From assembly GCF_932276165.1 (NCBI RefSeq), contig NC_063995.1:2604001-2668000 (forward strand): 64,000 nt of DNA. Reading direction: 5' to 3'. Of the stretch, positions 12,801-18,963 are shown in pieces. The position numbers were made by a program, and so were the translations under genes. This DNA comes from Plutella xylostella (lineage: Eukaryota; Arthropoda; Insecta; Lepidoptera; Plutellidae). The notes below the pieces were generated by a model. It was not told the DNA's origin, did not search any database, and saw nothing but the letters and a program-made list of their open reading frames with translations. Position 1 is the stretch's first letter, and each line of letters begins with the position of its first letter.

Positions 12801-15800
12801 CAAGACGCTCGGCTACAGCACCGTGTCGCACTACAACGTGGTGCACGTCGAGTGCCACATGGCCGCCGTCCGGCTCGCACGCGCCAGGTAAATACTACGT
12901 CCCCATATCTAGTCTATACGTTTCTTAAGCTACCATAATCATAAGACTGTGTTCCTAGTCGGTAAACTTGAGTATAGTGACCTAAGCTGGAGGTACGAGC
13001 TGCGCGCGCGCAACACGTCACAGACGCGCAAACGCGGTGATCCTTATCAGCGCCCTTCCGCGTTCCTAAAAGTCAAACTGTTTGCCGCCGAATTACTGGC
13101 ATATCGGAGCTAAGACGCTCGGCTACATCACCGTGTCGCACTACAACGTGGTGCACGTCGAGTGCCACATGGCCGCCGTGAGGCTGGCTCGCGCCAGGTA
13201 AATAACAAAGCATAAGACTGGGTTCCTAGTCAGCAAATTTGAGTAGAGTGAGCGCAAAACTAGCTAATTGTGAACACTCGGTGTAGTAAGCCGATACGCC
13301 GCTAACTCAGCCCGGTGGCAGTCATATTGCCTACGCAGCCTGTCCATGTAGGCTGGAGGATTAACACTGGACAAAATAACGTCTCAGATGAAATAAAATC
13401 GCACGTTTTGAACAAGAGCTTTAAAAAGTTTCCGATGTTCTCAGTCAGCGAATACAATGCTTTCAATTCCATAACACATCATTATGATCACAACAGGGAC
13501 GAGTGGGAGAGTGCTGCGCTGCAGAACGCGTCGACGCGCTGCAACGGGCTGCTGCCGCTGTGGGGGCCGCATGTGCCCGAGTCAGCCTTCGCCAGCTGCC
13601 TCGCGAGGCACACCGGATATCTGCAGGTAACACCTAGAAGACATGCCAGCACAACCGAGTCCAATAGTTATATTTTTGTCTACTCCGTAAATTTTAGCCG
13701 ACTCGCTAGCTAGTCAGTTGATAAATTGCCTTATCCGCCGTGCGACAACCACTTTAGTCCTTTGGTGACTAAAATGGCTTGACGGCCCATATATTTCCCA
13801 CACATTAACTAATATCTCTCTCTGTCTATATTCTCTAAGGAGTGCACGGGCCACCGCGACATCGGGCACACGTGCACGGTGCACGACCTGAAGCTGCTCA
13901 TCCTGAGGTTCGCCCGCGGACGCACCTTCCACGACGACACGGGCGGCGGCGGCCCGCTGTCCAACATGCAGCTGCTGCCCGCCGTCGCGCACATGGCGCT
14001 CTACGTCATCAACACGTGAGTGACTAGTTATTGTTGTCCACGACGACACGGGCGGCGGCGGCCCGCTGTCCAACATGCAGCTGCTGCCCGCCGTCGCGCA
14101 CATGGCGCTCTACGTCATCAACACGTGAGTGACTAGTTATTGTTGTCCACGACGACACGGGCGGCGGCGGCCCCGATCCAACATGCAGCTGCTGCCCGCC
14201 GTCGCGCACATGGCGCTCTACGTCATCAACACGTGAGTGACTAGTTATTGTTGTCCACGACGACACGGGCGGCGGCGGCCCCGATCCAACATGCAGCTGC
14301 TGCCCGCCGTCGCGCACATGGCGCTCTACGTCATCAACACGTGAGTGACTAGTTATTGTTGTCCACGACGACACGGGCGGCGGCGGCCCGCTGTCCAACA
14401 TGCAGCTGCTGCCCGCCGTCGCGCACATGGCGCTCTACGTCATCAACACGTGAGTTACTAGTTATTGTTGTCCACGACGACACGGGCGGCGGCGGCCCGC
14501 TGTCCAACATGCAGCTGCTGCCCGCCGTCGCGCACATGGCGCTCTACGTCATCAACACGTGAGTGACTCATATACTATTTAGGCCGTGTCCCCACTAGGC
14601 AAACTGTTTGCAGAGAGATACTGAGATAGTCAGCGCGCGTAACGCTGCAAACTGCGTACTAAACTAGCAGACTTTGGACGCTCCATTTCAATATATGGAA
14701 GAGCGTACTAAATAGATACGCCGCAAACTCAGTCGGTCGATAACAGTTCGCCTACTGGGGATACGGCCTTAGTTATGTTCAGAATGTAGCAATGAAAGTT
14801 TACAGATAAGACTTATTTATGTGTCTGTTACGAATTAGAGAAATCTGTGTGATAGGAAATTGTACTACCTCTCACATTTTTCGCAGCAATAGTGTTGGCT
14901 TTTCTTTATTGCTTGACATAAACTAAACCTATCTTTCCTCCGTCAGGACCCGCGTGGCGGCGCGCGAGACGGCGGCACTAGAGGCTGCGAGCGCGTGGCC
15001 GCCGGCGCGCGTGCTGGAGGCGGCGCACGAGGCGGACGGGCCGCTGTACTGCGCCACCATGCATCTGCTGCTCATGCCGCATGCGCAGTGAGTATATGAG
15101 TAGATTATAGGACGTACGGTGAAGCTACTAAAAGGGTTGAGAGGTTCAGCCGTGTGCTGGACTTAATGCTCAAAGCATTTTCTACTAGCGAACCTACATC
15201 GTCCTTAGAGTAGTTCTGTTATGCGAGAGGGGGATCTTCGGTCGCACTCTACGCTGATGACAATTGAAAACTACGCCATCTAACTGTAGAGGCGACTTGC
15301 ACAAACATACTAAAACTAGATTTATTGTCAAATCTCGATTTAAGAAACGTCAATCCATATACATTTTTGACATAAATCAAGTTTTAACACTAAATCTATA
15401 TTTAATATGTTTGTGCAAGTCGCCCTTGGTGTCTTGGATCAGCACCTCATACGAGATAATGTAGATAGTTAGAAAACTTTATCACTAGCTTTTAATCATC
15501 TAAATCATTACGAATTATATCAACAATAAATAAAACCCTCCAAAAACTAACCACCCCATTCCCCCACCAGATGGCGCGCCCAACGCGTGGAGCACCTCAA
15601 GCGTCTCCTGCTAACAGGCCACGTGCGTGCCGCCGCGCCGGCCGGGCCCGCGGTCCGCGCGCTGCCGCCCGACCACCGCGCGGTGAAGCCCTGGGCGGAT
15701 TATAAGCCCTACGCGCTGTTTGTGGCGTTAGTGGACCTGCTGTATGGGGTTATGTTTAAGGTGAGTGTGTGTTGGATGTTGGTGGTTGTGGTTGTATTGT

Positions 15801-16388
15801 AAAGTGGTTTATAAAGGATATTGGAAATAACATATGGCAATTTGCCCCGCTTTTTGAAAAGTCGTGAACATAAACCAATATACTTTTAAACCATTTACTT
15901 TAATGGTACAGTGCCATGACAGGTCCTGTATTTATTGCAAGTGATATAGGAATGCAATAATTTAATTTTAATTTGAAATTAGATGTTTGAAGTACCTCTC
16001 TTTAGCTTTCTTTTGTTAAAATTATTTATAAAAATTTGGAAACCTACTTTTGTTCATGATGAAACCTTGGCTCCTTTGTTATGAAAATCTTAATGCTCGC
16101 ATATGCTACCATAGAACTCAAAATGTGCACGATCCTCCAAAACCATTACCTTTTTCCCTCCAGAACGTGAACGCGACAACCGTGGAGCAGTGGCCCGTAA
16201 AGCTGGCAGAATACATCCGCCACAACGACGAAAACAACGCGAAGGCGGCTGAACGCATCGTGGCCACCTTCACCGACGAGCTACTGCCCTGCGCGAGCTT
16301 CGCGGAGTTCTGTGATGCTGCAGGGTTACTGGCAGACATCCCCGACCCTGACGCCTTCTTGCAAGCACTGATCGACGAGCAGCCGTGA
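143..16388 (+). CDS. UBR4: UBR4 / purity of essence E3 ubiquitin ligase, C-terminal part (18 exons, 5' incomplete)
   Basis: UBR4 (poe in flies) is a very large E3 ubiquitin ligase of the N-degron pathway; its C-terminal hemiRING module recruits UBE2A/B-type E2 enzymes (family knowledge). Exons: 143-224, 426-563, 1184-1381, 1756-1946, 2567-2755, 3103-3271, 8968-9203, 9537-9657, 9912-10183, 11380-11514, 11731-11892, 12051-12233, 12739-12887, 13497-13626, 13840-14015, 14947-15087, 15571-15760, 16164-16388. All have AG/GT borders and all phases join, giving 3087 nt, 1028 residues plus TGA. Recognisable family blocks, in order, are HRLEETTLTSDLAQG, DYRTPVFIFERLCSIIYPEE, SLDLPVAEVYKK, VYRMRGLLGDATEEF, CCICREGYKYQPTK, CNGLLPLWGPHVPESAFA, and LAEYIRHND near the end. 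The match is to remembered UBR4 sequence and is collinear throughout. Several introns hold partial exon copies that must be skipped. Upstream exons lie left of the window. Confidence 0.95.
426..563 (+). CDS. UBR4: UBR4 exon 2 of window
   Basis: Encodes LASEAPWKQFLALRG through HRLEETTLTSDLAQ (138 nt). This block is strongly conserved in UBR4. The donor is GTAATT. Confidence 0.93.
564..1183 (+). other. UBR4 intron without recognised content
   Basis: 620 bp AT-rich intron. A 108-codon open frame at 807-1133 has no coding-like composition and I recognise nothing in it. Confidence 0.6.
1184..1381 (+). CDS. UBR4: UBR4 exon 3 of window
   Basis: 198 nt encoding GYALKRLTELLSMLLEE through QEKLLELLEEMTT. 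GC-rich coding stands out from AT-rich introns. The donor is GTGCGG. Confidence 0.93.
1756..1946 (+). CDS. UBR4: UBR4 exon 4 of window
   Basis: 191 nt encoding TEDETAEFMAVCIETVRKYP, then DYRTPVFIFERLCSIIYPEE, ending EKDPQQEDFLQ. Its 3' two thirds are copied at 2116-2240. Confidence 0.95.
2116..2240 (+). pseudogene. Diverged partial copy of UBR4 exon 4 with its own splice sites
   Basis: 125 nt repeat of the 3' part of exon 4 from DYRTPVF to QEDFLQ, followed by a donor GTGAGC and preceded by TATAG. Flanking intron sequence is duplicated too: 1973-2050 resembles 2293-2385. The copy differs from exon 4 mainly at synonymous sites, with two amino-acid changes (FFLTLEK to FCFTLEK). Spliced instead of exon 4 it keeps frame; spliced in addition it shifts frame. 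The stretch before the acceptor is purine-rich, which argues against efficient use. It is probably a dead duplicate, but an alternative exon is not excluded. Confidence 0.7.
2567..2755 (+). CDS. UBR4: UBR4 exon 5 of window
   Basis: 189 nt, phase 0 on both sides, GRMLGNPYSSLEVGMGPLMR through SLDLPVAEVYKK. A decoy acceptor with a similar sequence lies about 27 nt upstream (ACTCTTCCAG), but the frame and homology choose the second one. Confidence 0.95.
3103..3271 (+). CDS. UBR4: UBR4 exon 6 of window
   Basis: 169 nt encoding VWCTSGESVDAMRVVYRMRG and then LLGDATEEFVETLSQ to ADC. The donor GTGAGT lies inside the target-site duplication of a SINE that inserted directly after it. Confidence 0.95.
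3279..3648 (-). mobile_element. tRNA-derived SINE inserted at a UBR4 splice donor
   Basis: About 370 bp in minus orientation. The head (3650 downwards) has an A-box-like TGGTCTAGTGGTAG and a B box GGTTCGATTCCCGGG. It does not close an acceptor stem, so it is a SINE head and not a tRNA gene. It is flanked by 13-bp direct repeats ACTGTGGTGAGTA at 3266-3278 and 3649-3661, which are the end of exon 6 plus its donor. A second copy of the family lies at about 39950-40305 on the + strand. Confidence 0.88.
3686..3770 (+). pseudogene. Partial tandem copy of UBR4 exon 6
   Basis: 85 nt matching the 3' half of exon 6 from FVETLSQ to ADC, nearly identical, preceded by CTGTCAG and followed by donor GTGAGTACTTGCC. 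The intron tail ACTTRCCTCTAGTCGGGGC is repeated after both copies (3661-3680 and 3777-3796). This shows that a tandem duplication came first and the SINE then entered the first copy. Inclusion would shift the frame, because 85 is not a multiple of 3. Confidence 0.85.
3860..8735 (-). mobile_element. R1-type LINE, 5' truncated, carrying a viral-type helicase
   Basis: A 4.9-kb insertion in a UBR4 intron. The 3' end is a poly-T run (poly-A on the minus strand) ending near 3883, after about 640 bp of 3' UTR. Flanking 14-bp direct repeats AGAAATAGGCTGTT lie at 3846-3859 and 8736-8749; part of the TT may belong to the tail. The 5' end cuts into the reverse transcriptase, so ORF1 and the endonuclease are missing. 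The remaining ORF is uninterrupted and the direct repeats are identical, which suggests a young insertion. Another 3'-UTR copy is at about 46380-46490. Confidence 0.92.
4504..8733 (-). CDS. LINE ORF2: reverse transcriptase, RNase H, CCHC knuckle and SF1 helicase (5' truncated)
   Basis: The internal Met at 8703 gives 1399 residues; coding similarity continues upstream to the element edge (LPTLNKNQYGF). Numbered from that Met: reverse transcriptase with SLDIEGAFDN (D33) and FADD at 121-124; RNase H with D369, E407, D431 and D484; a CCHC knuckle C580, C582, H592, C597; then about 490 residues I do not recognise, with a basic stretch near 930-945. The helicase follows: Walker A GVPGCGKTT at 1097-1105, Walker B LIIDEA at 1165-1170, GDINQLP at 1194-1200, TIHEAQGLT at 1301-1309 and VALSRH at 1333-1338. 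These are the motifs of superfamily 1 helicases of alphavirus-like RNA viruses. I recall a report of insect R1 LINEs with a tobamovirus-like helicase (Lazareva and colleagues, about 2015); I could not check it. No stop or frameshift interrupts the fusion. Confidence 0.93.
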   Translation of the reverse strand, partial: PTLNKNQYGFMPQRGTEDALYDLVAHLREGMNTKKFVVLISLDIEGAFDNAWWPALKHQLAKKRCPQNLYEMVCSYLSDRKIKVNYARAACEKGTTKGCVQGSIGGPTFWNIILDSLLHKLEAEGVYCQAFADDVALVFTGLAVKTLEVSANKVLDKIVEWGTRNKLNFAPHKTNAMLLTKKLKYDLPQLFMAGTKINLVEEIKLLGLIIDRRLTFKAHITAQCKKAADIHKQLARAAKVTWGLNGEIVRTIYIAVVEPIMTYAASVWSQAVELESNKKQLFSLQRGFAQKICKAYRTVSLTSALALSGLLPLDLRMQEAANLYKSKKLLSADYLPPGKDLERNVGYLDLPHPSTLTSTKYEILENTTLLDTGSQIFTDGSKIEGKVGAALSWWEDGKEKLSETFGLHPSCTVFQSELYALHRATKLVSSSTDKKVNILSDSRSSLDLLQNPKLSHPLARSIKENIARAVSDGGEIQMFWLRAHVGTAGNERADELAKTAALHSTSHDYDKVPLSYVRKKIREESVRKWQDRYATSSTGAVTRKFLPDVNQAYRITRTSKLTPAHVQMLTGHGGIGEYLYRFKLKGSPGCDCDPNISESVWHIILDCPRFLAARHDLETLIDRNLVESELKDILADTNHRPHFLSYADRIFRVAARRNRTISRPEAQSTSVVQSSNPTISAPQKVTPKATATNHLLSCGEKGEAGLRRRSVALFMDSSSERLGISFCVSGARKRVAISPGLASLLNGSTSKATMKRKAYDALPVTLVGDQSCRLVRCRNKTIALLEWADDTPFVQACSWLTMFGERAQDSNVPKIISVDAMVIEHKKGEIVDQLGCLKASKQHEIVVYEDRGEDLSFLSGHIPVRNNNHQQTEAVTGSERLQERMASESVAAAEQQEINMRMQSRISQGRAQGFLQAFKSAAQSLMGKPQRTPEWRQIPKGPIRKRTAQRTITRADMGQVVPPKLKTATSPKEHLENAVIEFVALTTATKQVNLLSCKTIMQTYRQENEGRLKILLEEAEACIYDNSSCQVLRGKMTGAYMAAYSEESGFVPWECNSSKFTVPHNNQIVVVAQCTRIMLEDKILAKVETINANWNHWTMPTITWVNGVPGCGKTTWVINNFDVSKDTIITTTTEAAIDIRNRLAHRIGDMVRTRVRTMASVLVNGFREHVGCQRLIIDEALMNHFGAIVMAAHLSRACDIALIGDINQLPYIDRENLFELRYNRPTLVANITQELLCSYRNPMDVAYALKEVYSGIYAATARIQSLQLKRLTDAVIPKSQTNTLFLVHTQEEKETLTNQGYGEGMGSRVLTIHEAQGLTYESVIIIRTKDKIKLHDSVPHAVVALSRHTTTCTYYADDTEDAIGNLAKTAITAPKKRILEYNLKMAVKNRDEEVIALSGEMLRRHNGAE
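8968..9203 (+). CDS. UBR4: UBR4 exon 7 of window
   Basis: 236 nt starting GGIESMLSRLAAV, which continues ADC of exon 6 as in other UBR4 proteins. Arginine- and alanine-rich, GC-rich. The donor is GTATTA. Confidence 0.92.
9537..9657 (+). CDS. UBR4: UBR4 exon 8 of window
   Basis: 121 nt encoding IMERILSVAASETLESFLQF to LLNCTDIP. It has a TTAACAG acceptor and a GTAAGT donor. Phases match both neighbours; conservation is moderate. Confidence 0.88.
9745..9865 (-). mobile_element. RTE-type LINE remnant
   Basis: The complementary strand reads LWHTLAYAYDQ, stop, WA, the decayed C-terminal end of an RTE-clade ORF (usual pattern W..L..AY.QQW). It is a short relic inside a UBR4 intron. Confidence 0.55.
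9912..10183 (+). CDS. UBR4: UBR4 exon 9 of window
   Basis: 272 nt encoding IRNNQEALGHLTRVLAALVY and on to VVRDALDYIV. The donor GTGAGTATTTTGTC overlaps the target site of the LINE fragment that follows. Confidence 0.93.
10198..11011 (+). mobile_element. Non-LTR retrotransposon fragment (reverse transcriptase 3' part)
   Basis: A 5'-truncated LINE copy flanked by 11-bp direct repeats AGTATTTTGTC at 10187-10197 and 11012-11022. It ends in a short tandem tail (AAGT)n. The open frame 10219-11004 begins at the catalytic box (LSDDLCLF), runs 261 residues through VDTFTYLGSKI, LYGCETWK and LQVFVNRCLRNILG, and ends close to the tail. The family is the endonuclease/reverse-transcriptase LINEs common in invertebrates; I cannot fix the clade. 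It is related to the copy at 34450-35210. Confidence 0.9.
11380..11514 (+). CDS. UBR4: UBR4 exon 10 of window
   Basis: 135 nt, phase 0, KHAPCVKPTLVCTDSDELKE to ATDHEPTQ. The block FIARPALKYILRFLTGLA matches the UBR4 segment (S)RPALPFILRLLRGLA. Confidence 0.94.
11731..11892 (+). CDS. UBR4: UBR4 exon 11 of window
   Basis: 162 nt, phase 0, MLVCAEKVIPIVHRLEQVSS then GSLAENLLEALRSQP to DFTRQ. LEQVSS and LAENLLEALR are conserved family blocks. Confidence 0.95.
12051..12233 (+). CDS. UBR4: UBR4 exon 12 of window, start of hemiRING module
   Basis: 183 nt, phase 0, EKKRLAMAVRERQLGALGM through CCICREGYKYQPTK. The CCIC cysteines belong to the zinc site of the hemiRING. The last two thirds are copied at 12259-12379. 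Confidence 0.96.
12259..12379 (+). pseudogene. Partial tandem copy of UBR4 exon 12
   Basis: 121 nt, nearly identical to 12113-12233 (one C/T difference noticed), preceded by TACTATAG and followed by donor GTAAAT. Using it as an exon would shift the frame (121 nt, and the wrong entry phase), so it should be skipped. Near identity implies recent duplication, gene conversion or an assembly fault. A further relic, CCACCAAG followed by a mutated donor CT, lies at 12526-12535 with about 90 bp of repeated intron after it. Confidence 0.87.
12739..12887 (+). CDS. UBR4: UBR4 exon 13 of window
   Basis: 149 nt, VLGIYTFTKRCPVEEYELRA, then GYSTVSHYNVVHVECHMAAV to LARA. It supplies the His and Cys part of the hemiRING zinc site (HVECH). 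A broken copy follows at 12990-13198. Confidence 0.96.
12990..13198 (+). pseudogene. Interrupted copy of UBR4 exon 13
   Basis: Two pieces of exon 13 flank about 95 bp of unrelated sequence. The first (about 12991-13012) matches YELRARK; the second (about 13110-13198) matches TLGYSTVSHYN to LARAR and the donor. Intron after both donors is also repeated (AAGACTGNGTTCCTAGTC). The insertion breaks the frame. Confidence 0.8.
13497..13626 (+). CDS. UBR4: UBR4 exon 14 of window
   Basis: 130 nt, DEWESAALQNASTRCNGLLP to SCLARHTGYLQ. One of the most conserved UBR4 blocks. Confidence 0.96.
13840..14015 (+). CDS. UBR4: UBR4 exon 15 of window
   Basis: 176 nt, ECTGHRDIGHTCTVHDLKLL to HMALYVIN. It uses the first of six identical-looking donors; reading past it gives a TGA at once (ACG TGA), so only this donor keeps the protein open. 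Confidence 0.94.
14016..14558 (+). repeat. Five tandem copies (108-109 bp) of the exon 15 end plus donor
   Basis: Units start at 14016, 14125, 14233, 14341 and 14450. Each holds GTGAGTGACTAGTTATTGTT followed by the last 87 or so bases of exon 15 (DDTGGGGPLSNMQLLP to VIN). The units starting at 14125 and 14233 share a CCCGATCC variant one base shorter, and the last unit follows a GTGAGTTACT donor. The pattern looks like stepwise expansion. The copies are intronic and should be non-coding. Confidence 0.93.
14582..14767. mobile_element. MITE with about 27-bp terminal inverted repeats, TTA target site
   Basis: Ends GGCCGTGTCCCCACTAGGC and GGGGATACGGCC are inverted, flanked by TTA on both sides. 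A 3-bp TTA target fits PIF/Harbinger-like elements (inference). Confidence 0.72.
14947..15087 (+). CDS. UBR4: UBR4 exon 16 of window
   Basis: 141 nt, TRVAARETAALEAASAWPPA to HLLLMPHA. The NTTR joint with exon 15 matches the family. Ends with CA, joined to A of exon 17 to make Gln. Confidence 0.92.
15291..15424. mobile_element. 134-bp MITE with about 34-bp inverted ends
   Basis: Ends GGCGACTTGCACAAACATA and its inverse, about 31 of 34 positions matching. It lies in the UBR4 intron between exons 16 and 17. No clear target duplication. Confidence 0.75.
15571..15760 (+). CDS. UBR4: UBR4 exon 17 of window
   Basis: 190 nt, WRAQRVEHLKRLLLTGHVRA to ALFVALVDLLYGVMFK, matching the WRATRVEILRRLLVTSQ and ALVDLIYNMFK family blocks. 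Confidence 0.95.
15761..16163 (+). other. UBR4 last intron, nothing recognised
   Basis: About 400 bp of AT-rich intron between GTGAGT and CTCCAG. No repeat or gene seen. Confidence 0.6.
16164..16388 (+). CDS. UBR4: UBR4 terminal exon
   Basis: 225 nt with TGA at 16386-16388. NVNATTVEQWPVKLAEYIRH to FLQALIDEQP, matching the UBR4 end AEYIRHND...FLDVAGLL..I.DP.SFL. Confidence 0.96.
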   Translation, partial: NVNATTVEQWPVKLAEYIRHNDENNAKAAERIVATFTDELLPCASFAEFCDAAGLLADIPDPDAFLQALIDEQP

Positions 16389-16494
16389 GACTCGGCCCCC
16401 CGCGCGCCAACGTATTGTCTCAGCTACCAGGGATGCAACGCTTCGTAAATGTGTTTAATCGCTTTGTTTGTATTTAATATCTTATTCAATTTTA

Positions 16495-16500
16495 AATAAA
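16495..16500 (+). terminator. UBR4 polyadenylation signal
   Basis: AATAAA about 107 nt after the stop, with T-rich sequence just downstream. The 3' UTR would be about 130 nt. Confidence 0.75.
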
Positions 16501-18566
16501 TAGTTTTCTTTCGCTTCAGTTTTGTTGTTTGTCTTGGTATGTTAGGGACGTATCACGTATGGATTTGCATCGATTGACGCGTACGTCGTAAATTACGACG
16601 TACTACGTAAATTACGGTTCTCATTTTATTTGGTTTAGGTAAATTCACACTCTGTATTATGTATCTCTATCCCATTCCACGGGGAAAGACATCTGATACA
16701 AACAAAAACTAACCTTATTCGAATGTAATAAGGGTTCTGTCAGATGTCTTTGCCCGTGGAATGGGAATAGCTATAGTGAATATAAACTCGTACGTTAGAA
16801 TTTAATATGTCTATTACAATCGTCACGACACGTGATGTTATGAAATAGGTGTAGCTTTAGATGTAAAGAGATTACCTTCTAAAGTCAACACTTACGCGTT
16901 TTGATAAATATCAAATGATAGTCGTACAATAATAATTCGACAGCCACGATCTTTGTATCAACTATCACGAGTGTCATGCCATGATTAAAGTTTGTTCAGG
17001 TGATAGGCATGAAATTACAAGTTGCCAACAAAAATAATAATCCATTGTGTAATAAATAAACTTGAAAAATCAAGATATAACCGCCACTGTAACGAGTAGT
17101 TCACGAATGTTTTGACCAGATCACGCCCACACTTCAATACATCAGATCTCTATCACGTCTTATAAAATCGGTCTGTGTCACAACACAATAGCTTGAATAG
17201 CTTTATTCTCGTTCGTTGATCCTTCAACTCGTCTACATCTATTCAAAGTTCACACAAAATATAAGCCGTGCAGATTTTTTTGTGATTTTGAGACATAGGT
17301 ATACTTATTTGATGTCATTGTTATAGGATGTGGGGGAGTATTATTTTAGCGCACTTTATATCGGGCCTTATAATTCACTCATTATGTGTTTTATATCACT
17401 GCTGCACCCCGGCATAGTGTGCGATGCGATACTTCATTATGATGTATTAAAACAGGATGTTGCAAAAGTAGGTAAGTAGTATTTTTTTCTGCGAATTTCT
17501 AAAACTCGTAGATTAAAAGTAAAGTTGCTGTGTAGAATTACACCCTGAGTCACTTTGCTTAGTATCAGTACCACTTTGGTAACATGCTGTATAAATTCGT
17601 TACTTTTGCGCCTTATACTGACTTGCGACCCGACAATGCGGACATCTATTTGGTAACTCCTATACTGTATAGCAGCTATAAGTTATGCATTGATAACTCC
17701 ACACTAACATTTTTTATTTTAATAAGTAAGTGGTATAAAGAAGAGGAGGTGAGGTGCAATTTCATGCATTGCTGACAGTGATGCTATCAAGAACTCTTCG
17801 GGTTTCGTTCCAAATTATACAGCTGAAGAAATATTAGGCAACATCACTCCATGATTGTATTTACATGTAAATGAGTGTTACAATAACACGCCATTGTTCC
17901 AGTGCAAGCGTAGGCTTTAAATTACAACGTTGATACCCGTCGGTAACGTAACATTCATTAAATTCGCATATACATATGTATGAATTCAGTTAGGAGATTG
18001 CCAAACTTCATAAACGACTAAAAACTTATTTTCTCTAAACGAAATGGCGAAAGTAAAACAAATAAGTACATCAATATATAGTTTATTTATTAAGCCTAAT
18101 AAACATTTGTATCGATATGGTGTGAATACTTATCAATATTCACAATAACACAGGCACTTTATGAACTTTTACAAATTCAATATCTTAAAAATAACATTTA
18201 TTCACAATGCAATAAATATAAATAAGTAAACCTAAAGCGAAGTTTCACTTATAAATTAACTTAAACTAAATGTGATTAACAAAAGAATAATAACTTTTTG
18301 GAATCCAAGACTGTATCTTGGCCTTAACAAATATAAAGAGTAAATTAAATAGATAGTGCGAGTGCGAGCTCACATTTTCTAAATCTGGTAAAATAAAATA
18401 AATCTTTAGTCAGTAGTGAAGTGAATAGTGACTGATCGAGGATTAGAACCAAAAAAACATACCTACACAGGTACCTAACCCAAAAGTAAGTATTTTTGCG
18501 TGATACATTATTCAATATTTGATTCATATAACAAAAGGACCCTAGTCCCTATCTGTAGAAAAAATA
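16501..18566. other. Intergenic spacer between convergent UBR4 and aquaporin
   Basis: About 2 kb AT-rich DNA. It contains one imperfect palindrome (16660-16775) and short ORFs without coding character. No gene seen. Confidence 0.6.
16660..16775. repeat. Imperfect palindrome of about 115 bp
   Basis: Left arm CTATCCCATTCCACGGGG followed by AAAGACATCTGA, and right arm TCAGATGTCTTTGCCCGTGG with AATGGG, are inverted around AT-rich sequence. Probably a small MITE copy. Confidence 0.65.
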
Positions 18567-18572
18567 TTTATT
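18567..18572 (-). terminator. Candidate aquaporin polyadenylation signal
   Basis: TTTATT on the + strand is AATAAA on the coding strand, about 287 nt after the stop. Others lie at 18197-18202 and 18082-18087, so the true 3' end is not fixed. Confidence 0.4.
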
Positions 18573-18858
18573 TTATCAGATTCTCTCCGAGTATTCGCTA
18601 CAGGCGCTCACGAATCTCTTGAGGCTTCTAGAAGGAATAAAAGATTTAAGAAGCACCATAAAAATATAACAATCAAAATCGTATCGTCATAGCCGAATTT
18701 ATGAAATTGTTATTTCCATGTGCCAATCAAAAACTGGAATCTCACAAAATTTACAGCCATATTTACAGAGAAGCCGCTTGTTATTCTAGAAACCGGAGCT
18801 CAGAGGTGAGGCGAGAGTCGAGACAGCTGATTCAGTGGTTCAGTTTGGAGGGAGTTGT

Positions 18859-18963
18859 CTAGAAGTCGTAGGAGCCACTGTCGCCATTCTTGCCAATTCG
18901 GAACACGAATCTGTAGACGACGCCGGCCACCGCCCCACCAGCCATAGGGCCCACCCAGTATAC
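18859..18963 (-). CDS. Drip: Aquaporin exon 7 (terminal)
   Basis: 105 nt ending in TAG: VYWVGPMAGGAVAGVVYRFV to DSGSYDF. It holds the sixth membrane helix and a short cytoplasmic tail. Confidence 0.94.
   Translation of the reverse strand, partial: VYWVGPMAGGAVAGVVYRFVFRIGKNGDSGSYDF

Noticed and set aside
13714..14537. Minus-strand ORFs through the exon 15 array (up to 134 codons)
   Set aside because: They arise from GC-rich antisense of the repeated exon and repeat the same peptide.
14016..14558. CRISPR-like regular array
   Set aside because: The repeat unit is the UBR4 exon end plus donor, units have no variable spacers, and the context is an insect intron.
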